Source: Xanthomonas indica (lineage in GTDB: Bacteria > Pseudomonadota > Gammaproteobacteria > Xanthomonadales > Xanthomonadaceae). Taken from it: DNA of 64,000 nucleotides. This document shows positions 16,798-25,815 of the stretch, piece after piece. Each line of letters opens with the position of its first letter. Within the stretch, counting starts at the first letter, position 1. Below the pieces are notes generated by a model. The model was given only the letters and a program-made list of their open reading frames with translations. It was not told the DNA's origin and made no database searches. The stretch lies in assembly GCF_040529045.1 (NCBI RefSeq), contig NZ_CP131914.1:1906501-1970500 (forward strand), given 5' to 3'. The position numbers and the translations under genes were made by a program.

Positions 16798-19314
16798 ATG
16801 TCCACGCCTCCCGTTTTCGCCGCTTCCGGCTTCGTGCGCGTCCGCGGTGCGCGCGAGCACAACCTCAAGGACGTGGACGTGGAACTGCCGCGCGATGCGC
16901 TGGTGGTGTTCACGGGGGTGTCCGGCTCCGGCAAGTCGTCGCTGGCGTTCGGCACGCTGTTCGCCGAGGCGCAGCGACGTTATCTGGATTCGATCTCGCC
17001 CTACGCGCGGCGGCTGATCGACCAGGCCGGCGTGGCTGACTTCGACGCCATCGATGGCCTGCCGCCGGCGGTGGCACTGCAGCAGCATCGCGGCGCGCCC
17101 AGCACGCGCTCGTCGGTGGGCAGCGTCACCACCATCTCCAACTCGCTGCGCATGCTGTATTCGCGTGCCGGCACGTATCCGCCGGGGCAGGGCATCATCC
17201 ATGCCGACGGTTTCTCGCCGAACACGCCGGCCGGGGCCTGCCCCACCTGCCACGGGCTGGGGCGCATCTACGACGCCACCGAGGCGTCGATGGTGCCGGA
17301 CCGTTCGCTGAGCATCCGCGAGCGTGCGGTCGCGGCGTGGCCGCCGGCCTGGCACGGGCAGAACCTGCGCGACATCCTCACCACGCTCGGCCACGACGTC
17401 GATGTGCCGTGGGCGAAGCTGCCGAAGAAGACCCGCGACTGGATCCTGTACACCGACGAGCAACCGACCGTGCCGGTGTATCCCGGCTTCAGCCTGGCCG
17501 AGACCCAGCGCGCGCTCAAGCGCAAGCAGGAACCGGCGTACATGGGCACCTTCAGCAGCGCGCGCCGCTATGTGTTGCACACCTTCGCCACCACGCAGAG
17601 CGCGCTGATCAAGAAGCGCGTGGCGCAGTACCTCATCAGCACCGCGTGCCCTAGCTGCGATGGCAAGCGCCTGCGCCGCGAGGCGCTGTCGGTGACCTTC
17701 GCCGGGCTGGACATCGGCGAGCTGTCGCAGCGCCCGCTCGGCGAGGTGGCCGCCGTGTTGCGGCCCGCGGCCGAGGGCCGCCTGCAGGGACGTGCGCGCC
17801 ATCCGGAGCAGGCGCTGGCCGCGCAGCGCATCGCCCAGGACCTGCTGGCGCGGATCCAGGTAGTGGAGGCGCTGGGCCTGGGCTATCTGACCCTGGAGCG
17901 CAGCACGCCGACGCTGTCGCCCGGCGAACTGCAGCGGCTGCGCCTGGCCACGCAGATCCGCTCGCAGCTGTTCGGCGTGGTCTACGTGATGGACGAGCCG
18001 TCGGCGGGCCTGCATCCGGCCGACACGCAGGCGCTGCTGGGCGCGCTGGACCAGCTCAAGGGCGCGGGCAATTCGCTGTTCGTGGTCGAGCACGAGATCG
18101 ACGTGATCCGCCATGCCGACTGGATCGTCGATGTCGGCCCCGGTGCCGGCGAGCACGGCGGGCAGGTGCTGTACAGCGGTCCGCCAGCGGGACTGGCGCA
18201 GGTGCAGGCCTCTTCCACGCGGCGTTACCTGTTCGCCGAACCGCAGGCCGCCGCCCATGCGCCGCGCACGCCGGAGGCCTGGCTGCAGTTGCGCGAGGTC
18301 AGCCGCAACAATGTGGTCGCGCTGGACGTGGACATTCCGCTGGGCGTGTTCACCACCGTCACCGGCGTGTCCGGCTCCGGCAAGTCCTCGCTGGTCAGCC
18401 AGGCACTGGTGGAGTTGCTGGGTACGCAACTGGGGCAGGCGCCGGCCGAGGCGGAGGAGGAACTGGATCCGCTGGAGCGCGGCCCGCGCGTCGCCACCGA
18501 TGGCTACATCGCCGACGGCCTGCAGCACGTGCGGCGATTGGTGCAGGTGGACCAGGCGCCGATCGGCCGCACCCCGCGCTCCAACCTGGCGACCTACACC
18601 GGCCTGTTCGACCACGTGCGCAAGCGCTTCGCGGCCACGCCGGCGGCGCGCAAGCGCAAATACGATGCCGGGCGCTTTTCCTTCAACGTGGCCAAGGGCC
18701 GTTGCGAAACGTGCGAAGGCGAGGGCGCGGTGAGCGTGGAATTGCTGTTCATGCCCAGCGTGTATGCGCCGTGCCCCACCTGCCAGGGCGCGCGCTACAA
18801 CGCCAAGACGCTGGAGATCGAACTGCACGGCCGCAACATCGCGCAGGTGCTGCGGATGACTGTAGCGGAGGCCTTGGATTTCTTCGCCGACGATGTGCCG
18901 ATCGCGCGTCCGCTGCAGGTATTGGTGGAGGTGGGTCTGGGCTATCTGCGGCTGGGCCAGCCGGCCACCGAACTGTCCGGTGGCGAGGCGCAGCGCATCA
19001 AGCTGGCCACCGAACTGCAGCGTGCGCAGCGCCGCGGCACCGTGTACGTGCTGGACGAACCCACCACCGGCCTGCACCCGGCCGACGTGGACACGCTGCT
19101 GCGGCAATTGCACGGACTGGTGGAGGCAGGCAACACCGTGGTGGCGGTGGAGCACGACATGCGCGTGGCCGCGGCCAGCGACTGGATCATCGACATGGGG
19201 CCGGGCGCGGGCGGCGCGGGTGGCAAGGTGGTGGCGGCCGGTGTGCCAGCTGTGGTGGCGCGACAGGCCGACAGTCGAACCGCGCCGTTCCTGGCAGCGG
19301 AGTTGGCGGGGTGA
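16798..19314 (+). CDS. UvrA2-type excinuclease ABC subunit A paralogue
   Basis: The 838-residue twin ABC ATPase has Walker A motifs GVSGSGKS at about residues 40 and 523, signature loops LSPGELQRLRLA (about 375) and LSGGEAQRIKLA (about 725), and zinc-module pairs CPTC (148)/CPSC (284) and CETC (636)/CPTC (659). It is about 100 residues shorter than housekeeping UvrA. The segment between the first ATPase block and the first zinc module is too short to hold the UvrB-binding domain, as in class II UvrA2 proteins linked to drug or stress tolerance. A DNA-binding role independent of UvrB is inferred. ATG at 16798. Normal uvrA must be elsewhere. Confidence 0.85.
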   Translation: MSTPPVFAASGFVRVRGAREHNLKDVDVELPRDALVVFTGVSGSGKSSLAFGTLFAEAQRRYLDSISPYARRLIDQAGVADFDAIDGLPPAVALQQHRGAPSTRSSVGSVTTISNSLRMLYSRAGTYPPGQGIIHADGFSPNTPAGACPTCHGLGRIYDATEASMVPDRSLSIRERAVAAWPPAWHGQNLRDILTTLGHDVDVPWAKLPKKTRDWILYTDEQPTVPVYPGFSLAETQRALKRKQEPAYMGTFSSARRYVLHTFATTQSALIKKRVAQYLISTACPSCDGKRLRREALSVTFAGLDIGELSQRPLGEVAAVLRPAAEGRLQGRARHPEQALAAQRIAQDLLARIQVVEALGLGYLTLERSTPTLSPGELQRLRLATQIRSQLFGVVYVMDEPSAGLHPADTQALLGALDQLKGAGNSLFVVEHEIDVIRHADWIVDVGPGAGEHGGQVLYSGPPAGLAQVQASSTRRYLFAEPQAAAHAPRTPEAWLQLREVSRNNVVALDVDIPLGVFTTVTGVSGSGKSSLVSQALVELLGTQLGQAPAEAEEELDPLERGPRVATDGYIADGLQHVRRLVQVDQAPIGRTPRSNLATYTGLFDHVRKRFAATPAARKRKYDAGRFSFNVAKGRCETCEGEGAVSVELLFMPSVYAPCPTCQGARYNAKTLEIELHGRNIAQVLRMTVAEALDFFADDVPIARPLQVLVEVGLGYLRLGQPATELSGGEAQRIKLATELQRAQRRGTVYVLDEPTTGLHPADVDTLLRQLHGLVEAGNTVVAVEHDMRVAAASDWIIDMGPGAGGAGGKVVAAGVPAVVARQADSRTAPFLAAELAG

Positions 19315-19361
19315 TCGGGCTGCGACAGTGAGGGCCGGTCGCCTGATGTAAATCCCATGTA

Positions 19362-19423
19362 GAAGCGGCTTCAGCCACGACAGGCGTTACCGGGACTGCC
19401 TGTCGCGGCTGAAGCCGCTCCTA
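19362..19423. repeat. inverted repeat, GTAGGAGCGGCTTCAGCC family
   Basis: Imperfect arms (TGTAGAAGCGGCTTCAGCC on the left, its near-complement on the right) enclose AGGCGTTACCGGGACTGCCT. It lies between the convergent 3' ends of the UvrA2-type and SDR genes and could terminate both. It is the same family as at 2852-2917. Confidence 0.75.
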
Positions 19424-19447
19424 CGTCGTCGACAACGGCACGAGGCC

Positions 19448-20479
19448 TCAGCCCACGTTGCCGCGCCCGCCCACGCTGCTGAACACGCTGCCGGTGGTGA
19501 AGCTGGATTCCTGCGAGGCGAGCAGCACGTAGATCGGCGCGATCTCCGCCGGCTGGCCGGGGCGGCCGGTGGGACCGTCGGCGCCGAAGGTCTTGAGCTT
19601 GTCCATGAATTGCCCGCCGCTGGGCTGCAGCGGCGTCCAGTACGGCCCCGGCGCCACCGCGTTGACGCGGATGCCCTTGGGCGCGAGTTGCTTGGCCAGG
19701 CTCTTGGTGAAGCTGACGATGCCGCCCTTGGTGGTGGCGTAGTCGAGTAGCGATTCCGGCGGGTCGTCGGCGACGATCGAGGTGGTGTTGATGATCGCCG
19801 CGCCCGACGGCAGATGCGGCAGCGCCGCGCGGGTGATCCAGAACAGCGCGTAGAGGTTGGTCTTGAGCGTGTCGTCCAGTTGCTGGTCGTCGATGTCCAG
19901 CAGGGATTTTTGCGCGGTCTGGCGCGCGGCATTGTTGACCAGGATGTCCAGGCCGCCGAGCTGCTGCACCGCCTGTGCGACCAGTTGCTTGCAGAACGCG
20001 GCATCGCGCAGGTCGCCGGGAATGGCCACGGCCTTGCGCCCGGCCGCGCGGATCAGCGCGACCACCTCGCGCGCATCCGATTCTTCCTGTGGCAGGTAGT
20101 TGATCGCCACGTCCGCGCCTTCGCGGGCAAAGGCGATGGCCGCGGCGCGGCCGATGCCCGAATCGCCGCCGGTGATCAGCGCCTTGCGCCCGCTCAGCCG
20201 GCCGGAGCCGACGTAGCTGCGCTCGCCGTGATCGGGCACCGGCACCATCTTCGAGGCCAGCCCCGGCCATTCCTGCTTCGGCGTGTCGAACGGCGGCCGT
20301 GGGTATTGCGTGCGCGGGTTCTGCATCGGTGGTCGGGCGGCGCCGCCGGCAGCGGCAGCCGCAGGTTGCGCGCTGGCACCGGCGGACATCGCCAGTGCGC
20401 CGCCCGCGGCCAGGCCGCTGCCGAGGGCGCCGAGCGCGCGACGGCGGCCGGCGGAGTGGTCGGGATCGTGGTCGTGCAT
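19448..20479 (-). CDS. SDR-family oxidoreductase with Tat-like leader
   Basis: A 343-residue short-chain dehydrogenase. The first 45 residues form a Tat-like leader (GRRRALGALGSGLAAGGALAM, ending ASAQP). A spacer with FDTPKQEWPGL follows, typical of YghA/YdaD-type SDRs. The NAD(P)-binding TGGDSGIGRAAA lies at about residue 100, NNAARQ at about 190, and the catalytic Y-x3-K (YATTK) at about 247-251. Substrate unknown; relatives are general-stress enzymes. A Tat leader on an SDR is uncommon but would carry a folded cofactor enzyme to the periplasm. ATG at 20479. Confidence 0.88.
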   Translation of the reverse strand: MHDHDPDHSAGRRRALGALGSGLAAGGALAMSAGASAQPAAAAAGGAARPPMQNPRTQYPRPPFDTPKQEWPGLASKMVPVPDHGERSYVGSGRLSGRKALITGGDSGIGRAAAIAFAREGADVAINYLPQEESDAREVVALIRAAGRKAVAIPGDLRDAAFCKQLVAQAVQQLGGLDILVNNAARQTAQKSLLDIDDQQLDDTLKTNLYALFWITRAALPHLPSGAAIINTTSIVADDPPESLLDYATTKGGIVSFTKSLAKQLAPKGIRVNAVAPGPYWTPLQPSGGQFMDKLKTFGADGPTGRPGQPAEIAPIYVLLASQESSFTTGSVFSSVGGRGNVG

Positions 20480-20707
20480 GGCGCGGCTCCTGGCGTGGGG
20501 GAAGACGCGGCGGCGCGCATCGCAGACGCCGCCGGAGTGGCATCGTCTGCGCGTGCGATGCACGGGATCCTGCACCCGGTGCGCGGCAGTGCGGCAGGCG
20601 ATGCCCCCATCTGAGCGGTGTGCATGGCAGCACCGCGTGAGCGCACAGTGCCGCCGACGTGAAGCGCCAGCAGCGTTTCCGCCTCGCTCAGCGAAGGCGC
20701 GCTGCGA

Positions 20708-22990
20708 TCAGCCCAGCAGTTCGAAGCTGGCCGACAACCCCGGCGCTTGCGCCGAGGGCGCCACCCACAGGTCGAACTGGCCCGGTTCCACCGTCGGCGT
20801 GAGTGCCTGGCCGACGAACAGCAGATCCTCGCGACGCAGCACGAATTCGACACCCGCGCTGCCGCCGGCCGGCACCGCGACCTTGCGAAAATCCTTCAGC
20901 TCGCGCACCGGGCGGGTGATGCTGGCGCTGCGATCGCGCACGTACAGTTGCACCACTTCCTCGGCGTCGTGATGGCCGCGGTTGTGGATGCGCGCGGCGA
21001 TCTTCAGCGTGCCGCCGGCTGTCAGCCGCGATGCGCTCAAGCTCAGTTCGCCGTACTCGATGCGGCCGTAGGTGAGACCGTGGCCGAACGGGAACAGCGC
21101 GGTGTTGGAGATCGTGCGGTAGTGGGTGGTGAACGGCGTCAGCGCGTTCGGGCGCGGATCGGGGCGACCGGTGGGCTTGTGCGCGTAGTAGTACGGCGAC
21201 TGCCCCGATTCGTGCGGGAAGCTCACCGGCAGGCGCCCGGAGGGGCCATGCACGCCGAACAGGATGTCGGCCAGGGCCGGGCCGGAGGCCGAGCCGAGGA
21301 ACCAGCTGACCAGGATCGCCGGCGCTTCCAGCACCGCGCCATCGAGCACCAGCGCACGGCCGTTGCTGAGCACCACCACCACCGGCGTGCCGGTGGCGGC
21401 CACCGCCGCCAGCAGCGATTGCTGCACACCGGGGATGACGATCTCGGTGCGCGACTGCGCTTCGCCGGAGTAGCGCAGCGGTTCGCCGATCGCCAGGATC
21501 GCCACGTCGGCGGCGGTCGCCGCCGCGACGGCCGCCTGCACGCCGCCCGGCAGTGCGTGCTCGAAGGCGCAGCCTTCCACCACCTGCAATGCCGCCGGCT
21601 CGGCCAGCTGCGCGCGCAGCGCGGTGGCCAGGTCGTTGCCGCTGTCGTCGCCGCCGAACAGCGTCCACGGGCCTGCGCTGTCCACCCAGTTGCTGGCCAT
21701 CGGCCCGATCAGCGCGATGCGCTGGCCCTGGCGCTTGAGCGGCAGCAGCTCGCCCTCGTTCTTCAGCAGCACCACCGATTTGCGCGCGGCTTCGTGCGCC
21801 AGCGCCAGCGTCTCCGGACGCCGCTGCCGCGCCTGCGCGCGCTCGGGCACGATGCGCAGGAACGGGTCGTCGAACAGGCCCAATGCGGCCTTGAAGCGCA
21901 GCACGCGGCGCACCGCGTCGTCCAGCCGCGCCATCGGCACCGCGCCGGCGGCGACCAGGCCGGGCAGGTGCTGCAGGTACAGCCCGCTCTGCATGCTGAT
22001 GTCCACCCCGGCCAGGAACGCCAGCCGCGCCGCGTCGCGCGCATCGCGGGCGTAGCCGTGCGCGACCAGCTCGAGGTCGCCGGTGTAGTCGGAGACCACC
22101 AGCCCGCTGTAGTTCCATTCGCCGCGCAGCACCTGGCTCAGCAGCCAGGTGTTGGCGGTGGCAGGGACGCCGGACAGCTCGTTGAAGGAGGCCATGGTGG
22201 TCACCGCGCCGGCGCCGAAGGCGGCCTGGAACGGCGGGAAATACACTTCGCGCAAGGTGCGCTCGGAGATGTCGACGGTGTTGTAGTCCAGGCCCGCCTC
22301 GGCGGCGCCGTAGGCGGCGAAGTGCTTGGCGCAGGCGGCCAGCGCGTCGGCATGGTCGATGCCTTCGCCCTGGAAGCCGCGCACGCGTGCCTCGGCGAAA
22401 CGCCGGCCCAGCAGCACGTCCTCGCCGCTGCCTTCCACGCCGCGGCCCCAGCGCGCATCGCGGGCGATGTCGACCATCGGCGCGAAGGTCCAGTCGATGC
22501 CGACCGCGCTGGCTTCCAGCGCGGCGGCGCGCGCGGTGCGCTGCGCCAGCTCCGGCTCGAAGCTGGCGGCTTCGCCCAGCGGCACCGGGAAGACGGTGGT
22601 GAAGCCGTGGATCACGTCGGCGGCGAACAGCATCGGGATCTTCAGCCGGCTCTCCAGCGCGGCCTGCTGCAACTGCTGGTGCCAGCGCACGTTGGAGCCG
22701 TTGAAGATGCCGGTCAGGCGCCCGGCGCGCGCGGCGGCCAACTGGCCCTCGGCGGTGGGGCGCACGTTGACCGGGTTGGCGGCCGCGGCCGCGTCGGTCT
22801 GCTGCGCCGAGCCGAACAGGGTCAGCTGCCCGGCCTTTTCTTCCGGCGTCATCCGTGCGATCAGCGCGTCGATGAAGGCCGGTGTCTTCGCCGGCGCGCG
22901 CGGCAGGGCCAGGCCCATCGGCACGTGCGACAACAACGCGAACGAACCGGCGCCGAGCAACAGCCCGCGCCGCGTGCTACGAAACGCCAT
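20708..22990 (-). CDS. glycoside hydrolase family 3 (beta-glucosidase/BglX-like), exported
   Basis: The 760-residue enzyme hydrolyses beta-linked sugars from the non-reducing end. A Tat-type leader (RSTRRGLLLGAGSFALLS) is followed by the GH3 N-domain starting IDALIARMTPEEKAGQL. The catalytic nucleophile is the Asp in VVSDYTGD at about residue 300, and KHFAAYGAAEAG is the conserved substrate loop. The GH3 C-domain (about 390-600) and a fibronectin-III-like domain at the end complete the BglX architecture. The substrate is probably plant or microbial beta-glucosides. ATG at 22990, chosen to place the leader at the N-terminus. The SDR gene follows on the same strand after 228 bp. Confidence 0.93.
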   Translation of the reverse strand: MAFRSTRRGLLLGAGSFALLSHVPMGLALPRAPAKTPAFIDALIARMTPEEKAGQLTLFGSAQQTDAAAAANPVNVRPTAEGQLAAARAGRLTGIFNGSNVRWHQQLQQAALESRLKIPMLFAADVIHGFTTVFPVPLGEAASFEPELAQRTARAAALEASAVGIDWTFAPMVDIARDARWGRGVEGSGEDVLLGRRFAEARVRGFQGEGIDHADALAACAKHFAAYGAAEAGLDYNTVDISERTLREVYFPPFQAAFGAGAVTTMASFNELSGVPATANTWLLSQVLRGEWNYSGLVVSDYTGDLELVAHGYARDARDAARLAFLAGVDISMQSGLYLQHLPGLVAAGAVPMARLDDAVRRVLRFKAALGLFDDPFLRIVPERAQARQRRPETLALAHEAARKSVVLLKNEGELLPLKRQGQRIALIGPMASNWVDSAGPWTLFGGDDSGNDLATALRAQLAEPAALQVVEGCAFEHALPGGVQAAVAAATAADVAILAIGEPLRYSGEAQSRTEIVIPGVQQSLLAAVAATGTPVVVVLSNGRALVLDGAVLEAPAILVSWFLGSASGPALADILFGVHGPSGRLPVSFPHESGQSPYYYAHKPTGRPDPRPNALTPFTTHYRTISNTALFPFGHGLTYGRIEYGELSLSASRLTAGGTLKIAARIHNRGHHDAEEVVQLYVRDRSASITRPVRELKDFRKVAVPAGGSAGVEFVLRREDLLFVGQALTPTVEPGQFDLWVAPSAQAPGLSASFELLG

Positions 22991-23357
22991 CGGCAACCCC
23001 CCCGTGTGGACCCCGACGGCCACGCTACCCCATCGGGGAAGGAAAGCTGTGATGCAGTGCACGATCGTGGGCCTGCCGCCGCATCCTGCACTCGCGGCTG
23101 ACGCCCTTCCCGCATCAGTTCGAAGCACTCCCTGCGTCCTGCCGGTTTGCTGCGAAGGAGCGGCTTGAGCCGCGATGCGCGTGCTCAGCCAGGCGTGTCG
23201 TCGCCGATGTCGAACAGAGGGGCTCCCATCGGACGCGACCCCGCGTCGCGCGCGTTGCCCGCCGCCTGTACTGAACCGCTCAGCCCGCGCGCGCCTGCCG
23301 GCTCGCCCGGTGAGACCGGCACTGGCTACCCTGGTGCACCACTTTCCCGGAGCCCCC
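22991..23357. other. divergent spacer between GH3 and DUF763 genes
   Basis: 367 bp without a gene. A half copy of the GTAGGAGCGG repeat (GAAGGAGCGGCTTGAGCCGCG) is at about 23153-23175. This interval must hold the promoters of both flanking genes, but no clear -35/-10 pair was found. Confidence 0.5.
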
Positions 23358-24743
23358 ATGAGCCGACGTTCCGGCAGCGCCGATCTGCCCCTGCACGGTG
23401 GCCGCGTGCCGCACTGGCTGGGCGCGCGCATGACCCGGCTCGGCGCGGTGATGTGCCAGGCCATCGTGCACAGCTACGGCCGCGACGAACTGCTGCGGCG
23501 GCTGGCACATCCGTTCTGGTTCCAGTCGCTGGGCGCGGTGATGGGCATGGACTGGCATTCCTCCGGCATCACCACCAGCGTGCTGGGCGCGCTCAAGCGC
23601 GGCCTGGCGCCGCTGTCCGGCGAACTGGGCATCCACGTGTGCGGCGGCCGCGGGCGGCATTCGCGGGCCACGCCGGACGAACTGCAGGCGGTGGGCGAGC
23701 GCACCGGCCTGGACGGCGCGGACCTGGCGCGGGTCAGCCGCCTGGTGGCCAAGGTCGACAGCGCCGCGGTGCAGGACGGCTTCGACCTGTACCTGCACGG
23801 CTTCATCGTCAGCGACGACGGGCGCTGGGTGGTGGTGCAGCAAGGCATGCACGGCGCGCGCAAGCAGGCGCGCCGCTACCACTGGCTGTCGGAGGGGCTG
23901 AGCAGCTTCGTCGACGCGCCGCATGCGGCCATCGACGGTCCGCGCCAGGGGCGCATCGTCAACCTCGCCGATCACCGTGCCGCCGCCGCGCGCGCGGCGC
24001 AGGTGGACCTGCTGCAGACGCTGGCGCCGGAGCGCATCGCCCGCGAATACGCGGCGCTGGAGGCCGCGCAGGCGCCGGACACCGCAGCCGCAGCGCCGCC
24101 CCGCACCGTGTTGCGGCGGTGCGATACCGTGCCGGCCGGCGATGCGCTGTTCGCCGCCACCGGCGACCTGTTCGCGCCGGCGGCGGCCGCAGTGCCCGAG
24201 CGCCGGCCGGCCGACCTGCCGCATCTGTCGCTGCCCGACCACCACGACGTGCGCGGCAGCGACGTCGTGGTGCGGCGCTTGCACGGCGCGCTGGCCGCCG
24301 CCGCCGACTGCGGCCCGCGCGATTTCCAGGATCTGCTGCAGGTGCCGGGCGTCGGCGCGCGCACCGTACGCGCGCTGGCGCTGGTGGCCGAGGTGCTGCA
24401 TGGCACGCCATGCCGCTTCAGCGACCCGGCGCGCTTCTCGCTGGCCCACGGCGGCAAGGACCGGCATCCGTTCCCGGTGCCGACGCGGGTCTACGACCAC
24501 ACCATCGGCGTGCTCAAGACCGCGGTCGCGCAGGCCAAGCTGGGCCGCGAGGAGAAGCTGGAGGCGATCCGCCGCCTGGACGCGCAGGCACGCCTGCTCG
24601 AGCCGACCGCGCGCGGTCCGTCGGTGGAGGACTACATCGCCGAAGAGCGCGCGCAATCGCACGCCTATGGCGGGCGCAGCGTGTTCGGCTGGGAGCCGGC
24701 GCCGCAGGCTGCCGCAGCGCGGCGTGCCGCACGCGCGCGCTGA
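23358..24743 (+). CDS. DUF763 domain-containing protein
   Basis: The 461-residue protein is recognised by its opening ADLPLHGGRVPHWLGARMTR, the invariant GMDWHSSGITTSV (about residues 64-76), CGGRGRHSRATP, and the late DFQDLLQVPGVGARTVRALA helix-hairpin-helix-like element followed by FSLAHGGKDRHPFPVP. The helix-hairpin-helix suggests contact with DNA. The family has no established function. Residues about 230-300 are an Ala/Pro-rich insertion. ATG at 23358. Confidence 0.88.
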   Translation: MSRRSGSADLPLHGGRVPHWLGARMTRLGAVMCQAIVHSYGRDELLRRLAHPFWFQSLGAVMGMDWHSSGITTSVLGALKRGLAPLSGELGIHVCGGRGRHSRATPDELQAVGERTGLDGADLARVSRLVAKVDSAAVQDGFDLYLHGFIVSDDGRWVVVQQGMHGARKQARRYHWLSEGLSSFVDAPHAAIDGPRQGRIVNLADHRAAAARAAQVDLLQTLAPERIAREYAALEAAQAPDTAAAAPPRTVLRRCDTVPAGDALFAATGDLFAPAAAAVPERRPADLPHLSLPDHHDVRGSDVVVRRLHGALAAAADCGPRDFQDLLQVPGVGARTVRALALVAEVLHGTPCRFSDPARFSLAHGGKDRHPFPVPTRVYDHTIGVLKTAVAQAKLGREEKLEAIRRLDAQARLLEPTARGPSVEDYIAEERAQSHAYGGRSVFGWEPAPQAAAARRAARAR

Positions 24744-25118
24744 GGAGCGGATGCGGCGCAGTGCTTGCGCCGCACGTGAACAGATGCAGGGTGTCGTGCA
24801 GAAGCGGCGTCAGGGCGCCTTTGATGGCTTCGGGGCCCGTGCCGTAGGAGCGGCTTCAACTGCGAGGTGCATTCCCGGTAAAGCCGGTCGCGGCTGACGC
24901 CGCTCCTGCGAGGGGCTGGCGGTGGTTCGGGAAGCCCCGGTACGCGCAGGGCGATGCGACGGATGGAGCAGGGGCCGGGCTTGTCGTGGCCGCGCTCGCG
25001 CCTTTGTCGCGCGCTGCGCACCACGATCCTCCCGTTCGAGCGATCGCCCGTATCATGGCGGCCACGGCGCACCGCGGCGGTGCCCCCAAGCGACGCGTAC
25101 GAAGGACGTTTTTCCAGC
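24744..25118. other. spacer with degenerate GTAGGAGCGG inverted repeat
   Basis: 375 bp without a gene between DUF763 and the PAP2-like gene. The inverted repeat at about 24845-24911 (CCGTAGGAGCGGCTTCAACT and near-complement CGGCTGACGCCGCTCCTGCG) is a decayed member of the family at 2852-2917. A TATCAT at 25051-25056 could be a -10 for the downstream gene, but no matching -35 is visible. Confidence 0.55.
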
Positions 25119-25691
25119 ATGTGGTCTGCCATCAGCAACTTCGGCGACGCGGCGATGACCTTGCCGCTGGCGCTCGTCTGCGCCGTTTGGCTGGCGCTGG
25201 GCACTGGCGGGTGGCGCGCCGCCGGCACCTGGCTGGGTCTGGTGGCCACCGCTGCGGTCCTGGTCGGTGCCACCAAGATTCTCTACGCCGGCTGCGGCGT
25301 GGAGTTGCGTGCGTTGCAGTTCCGGGTGATCAGCGGACACACCATGCTCGCCGCGTGCGTGTGGCCGATGGCCTGCATGCTGTGCCTGCGCGCCCGCCCG
25401 CGGCCGCGGCTGGCGGTGGCCTGCGGGTTCGCCATCGCCAGCGTGATCGCCATCGCCCGCATCTATGCGCGTGCGCACAGCCTGTCCGAGGTCGCGGTCG
25501 GCGTGGTCGTCGGGGCTGTGACGACCGCCTGTTACCTGCAGTGGCGCGGTGCGCCGCAGCTGCCTGCTCGCCTGCGGGTGTACGCCATCTTGTCGGTGGC
25601 CCTGGTCGCTGTGCTGATGTACGGGCGCCATGCGCCGATCCAGCACGCCATCCAGACCTATTCGCCGGCGCTGTGCGGCCGCGACGGCTGA
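25119..25691 (+). CDS. PAP2-superfamily membrane phosphatase
   Basis: A 190-residue integral membrane protein with about five or six helices. PAP2 motifs are recognisable: K at the end of a helix (GATKILYAGCGVE), RVISGHTML (SGH, about residues 69-76) and RIYARAHSLSEV (R-x5-H-S-x2-E, about 117-128) with the final catalytic His. The first motif lacks the usual RP. The final acid is Glu rather than Asp. The substrate is probably a lipid phosphate or undecaprenyl pyrophosphate. ATG at 25119. Confidence 0.75.
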   Translation: MWSAISNFGDAAMTLPLALVCAVWLALGTGGWRAAGTWLGLVATAAVLVGATKILYAGCGVELRALQFRVISGHTMLAACVWPMACMLCLRARPRPRLAVACGFAIASVIAIARIYARAHSLSEVAVGVVVGAVTTACYLQWRGAPQLPARLRVYAILSVALVAVLMYGRHAPIQHAIQTYSPALCGRDG

Positions 25692-25815
25692 TCGCGCCAT
25701 CGTCCGCCTGCGGGCGCATGCACGCGCGCTTCGCCTGTCGTATGCCTGCTCTTGACCTGGGCGTTGCTACACCCGAAACGGATGGCCGTCGTGGCCGCTA
25801 TCAGGAGACGTATCG

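Noticed and set aside
15244-19155. Very long open frame of over 1300 codons on the minus strand
   Set aside because: It runs antisense to the UvrA2-type, HD and GNAT-region genes. Its translation is low-complexity and has no family motif. Long antisense frames are expected at this GC content.
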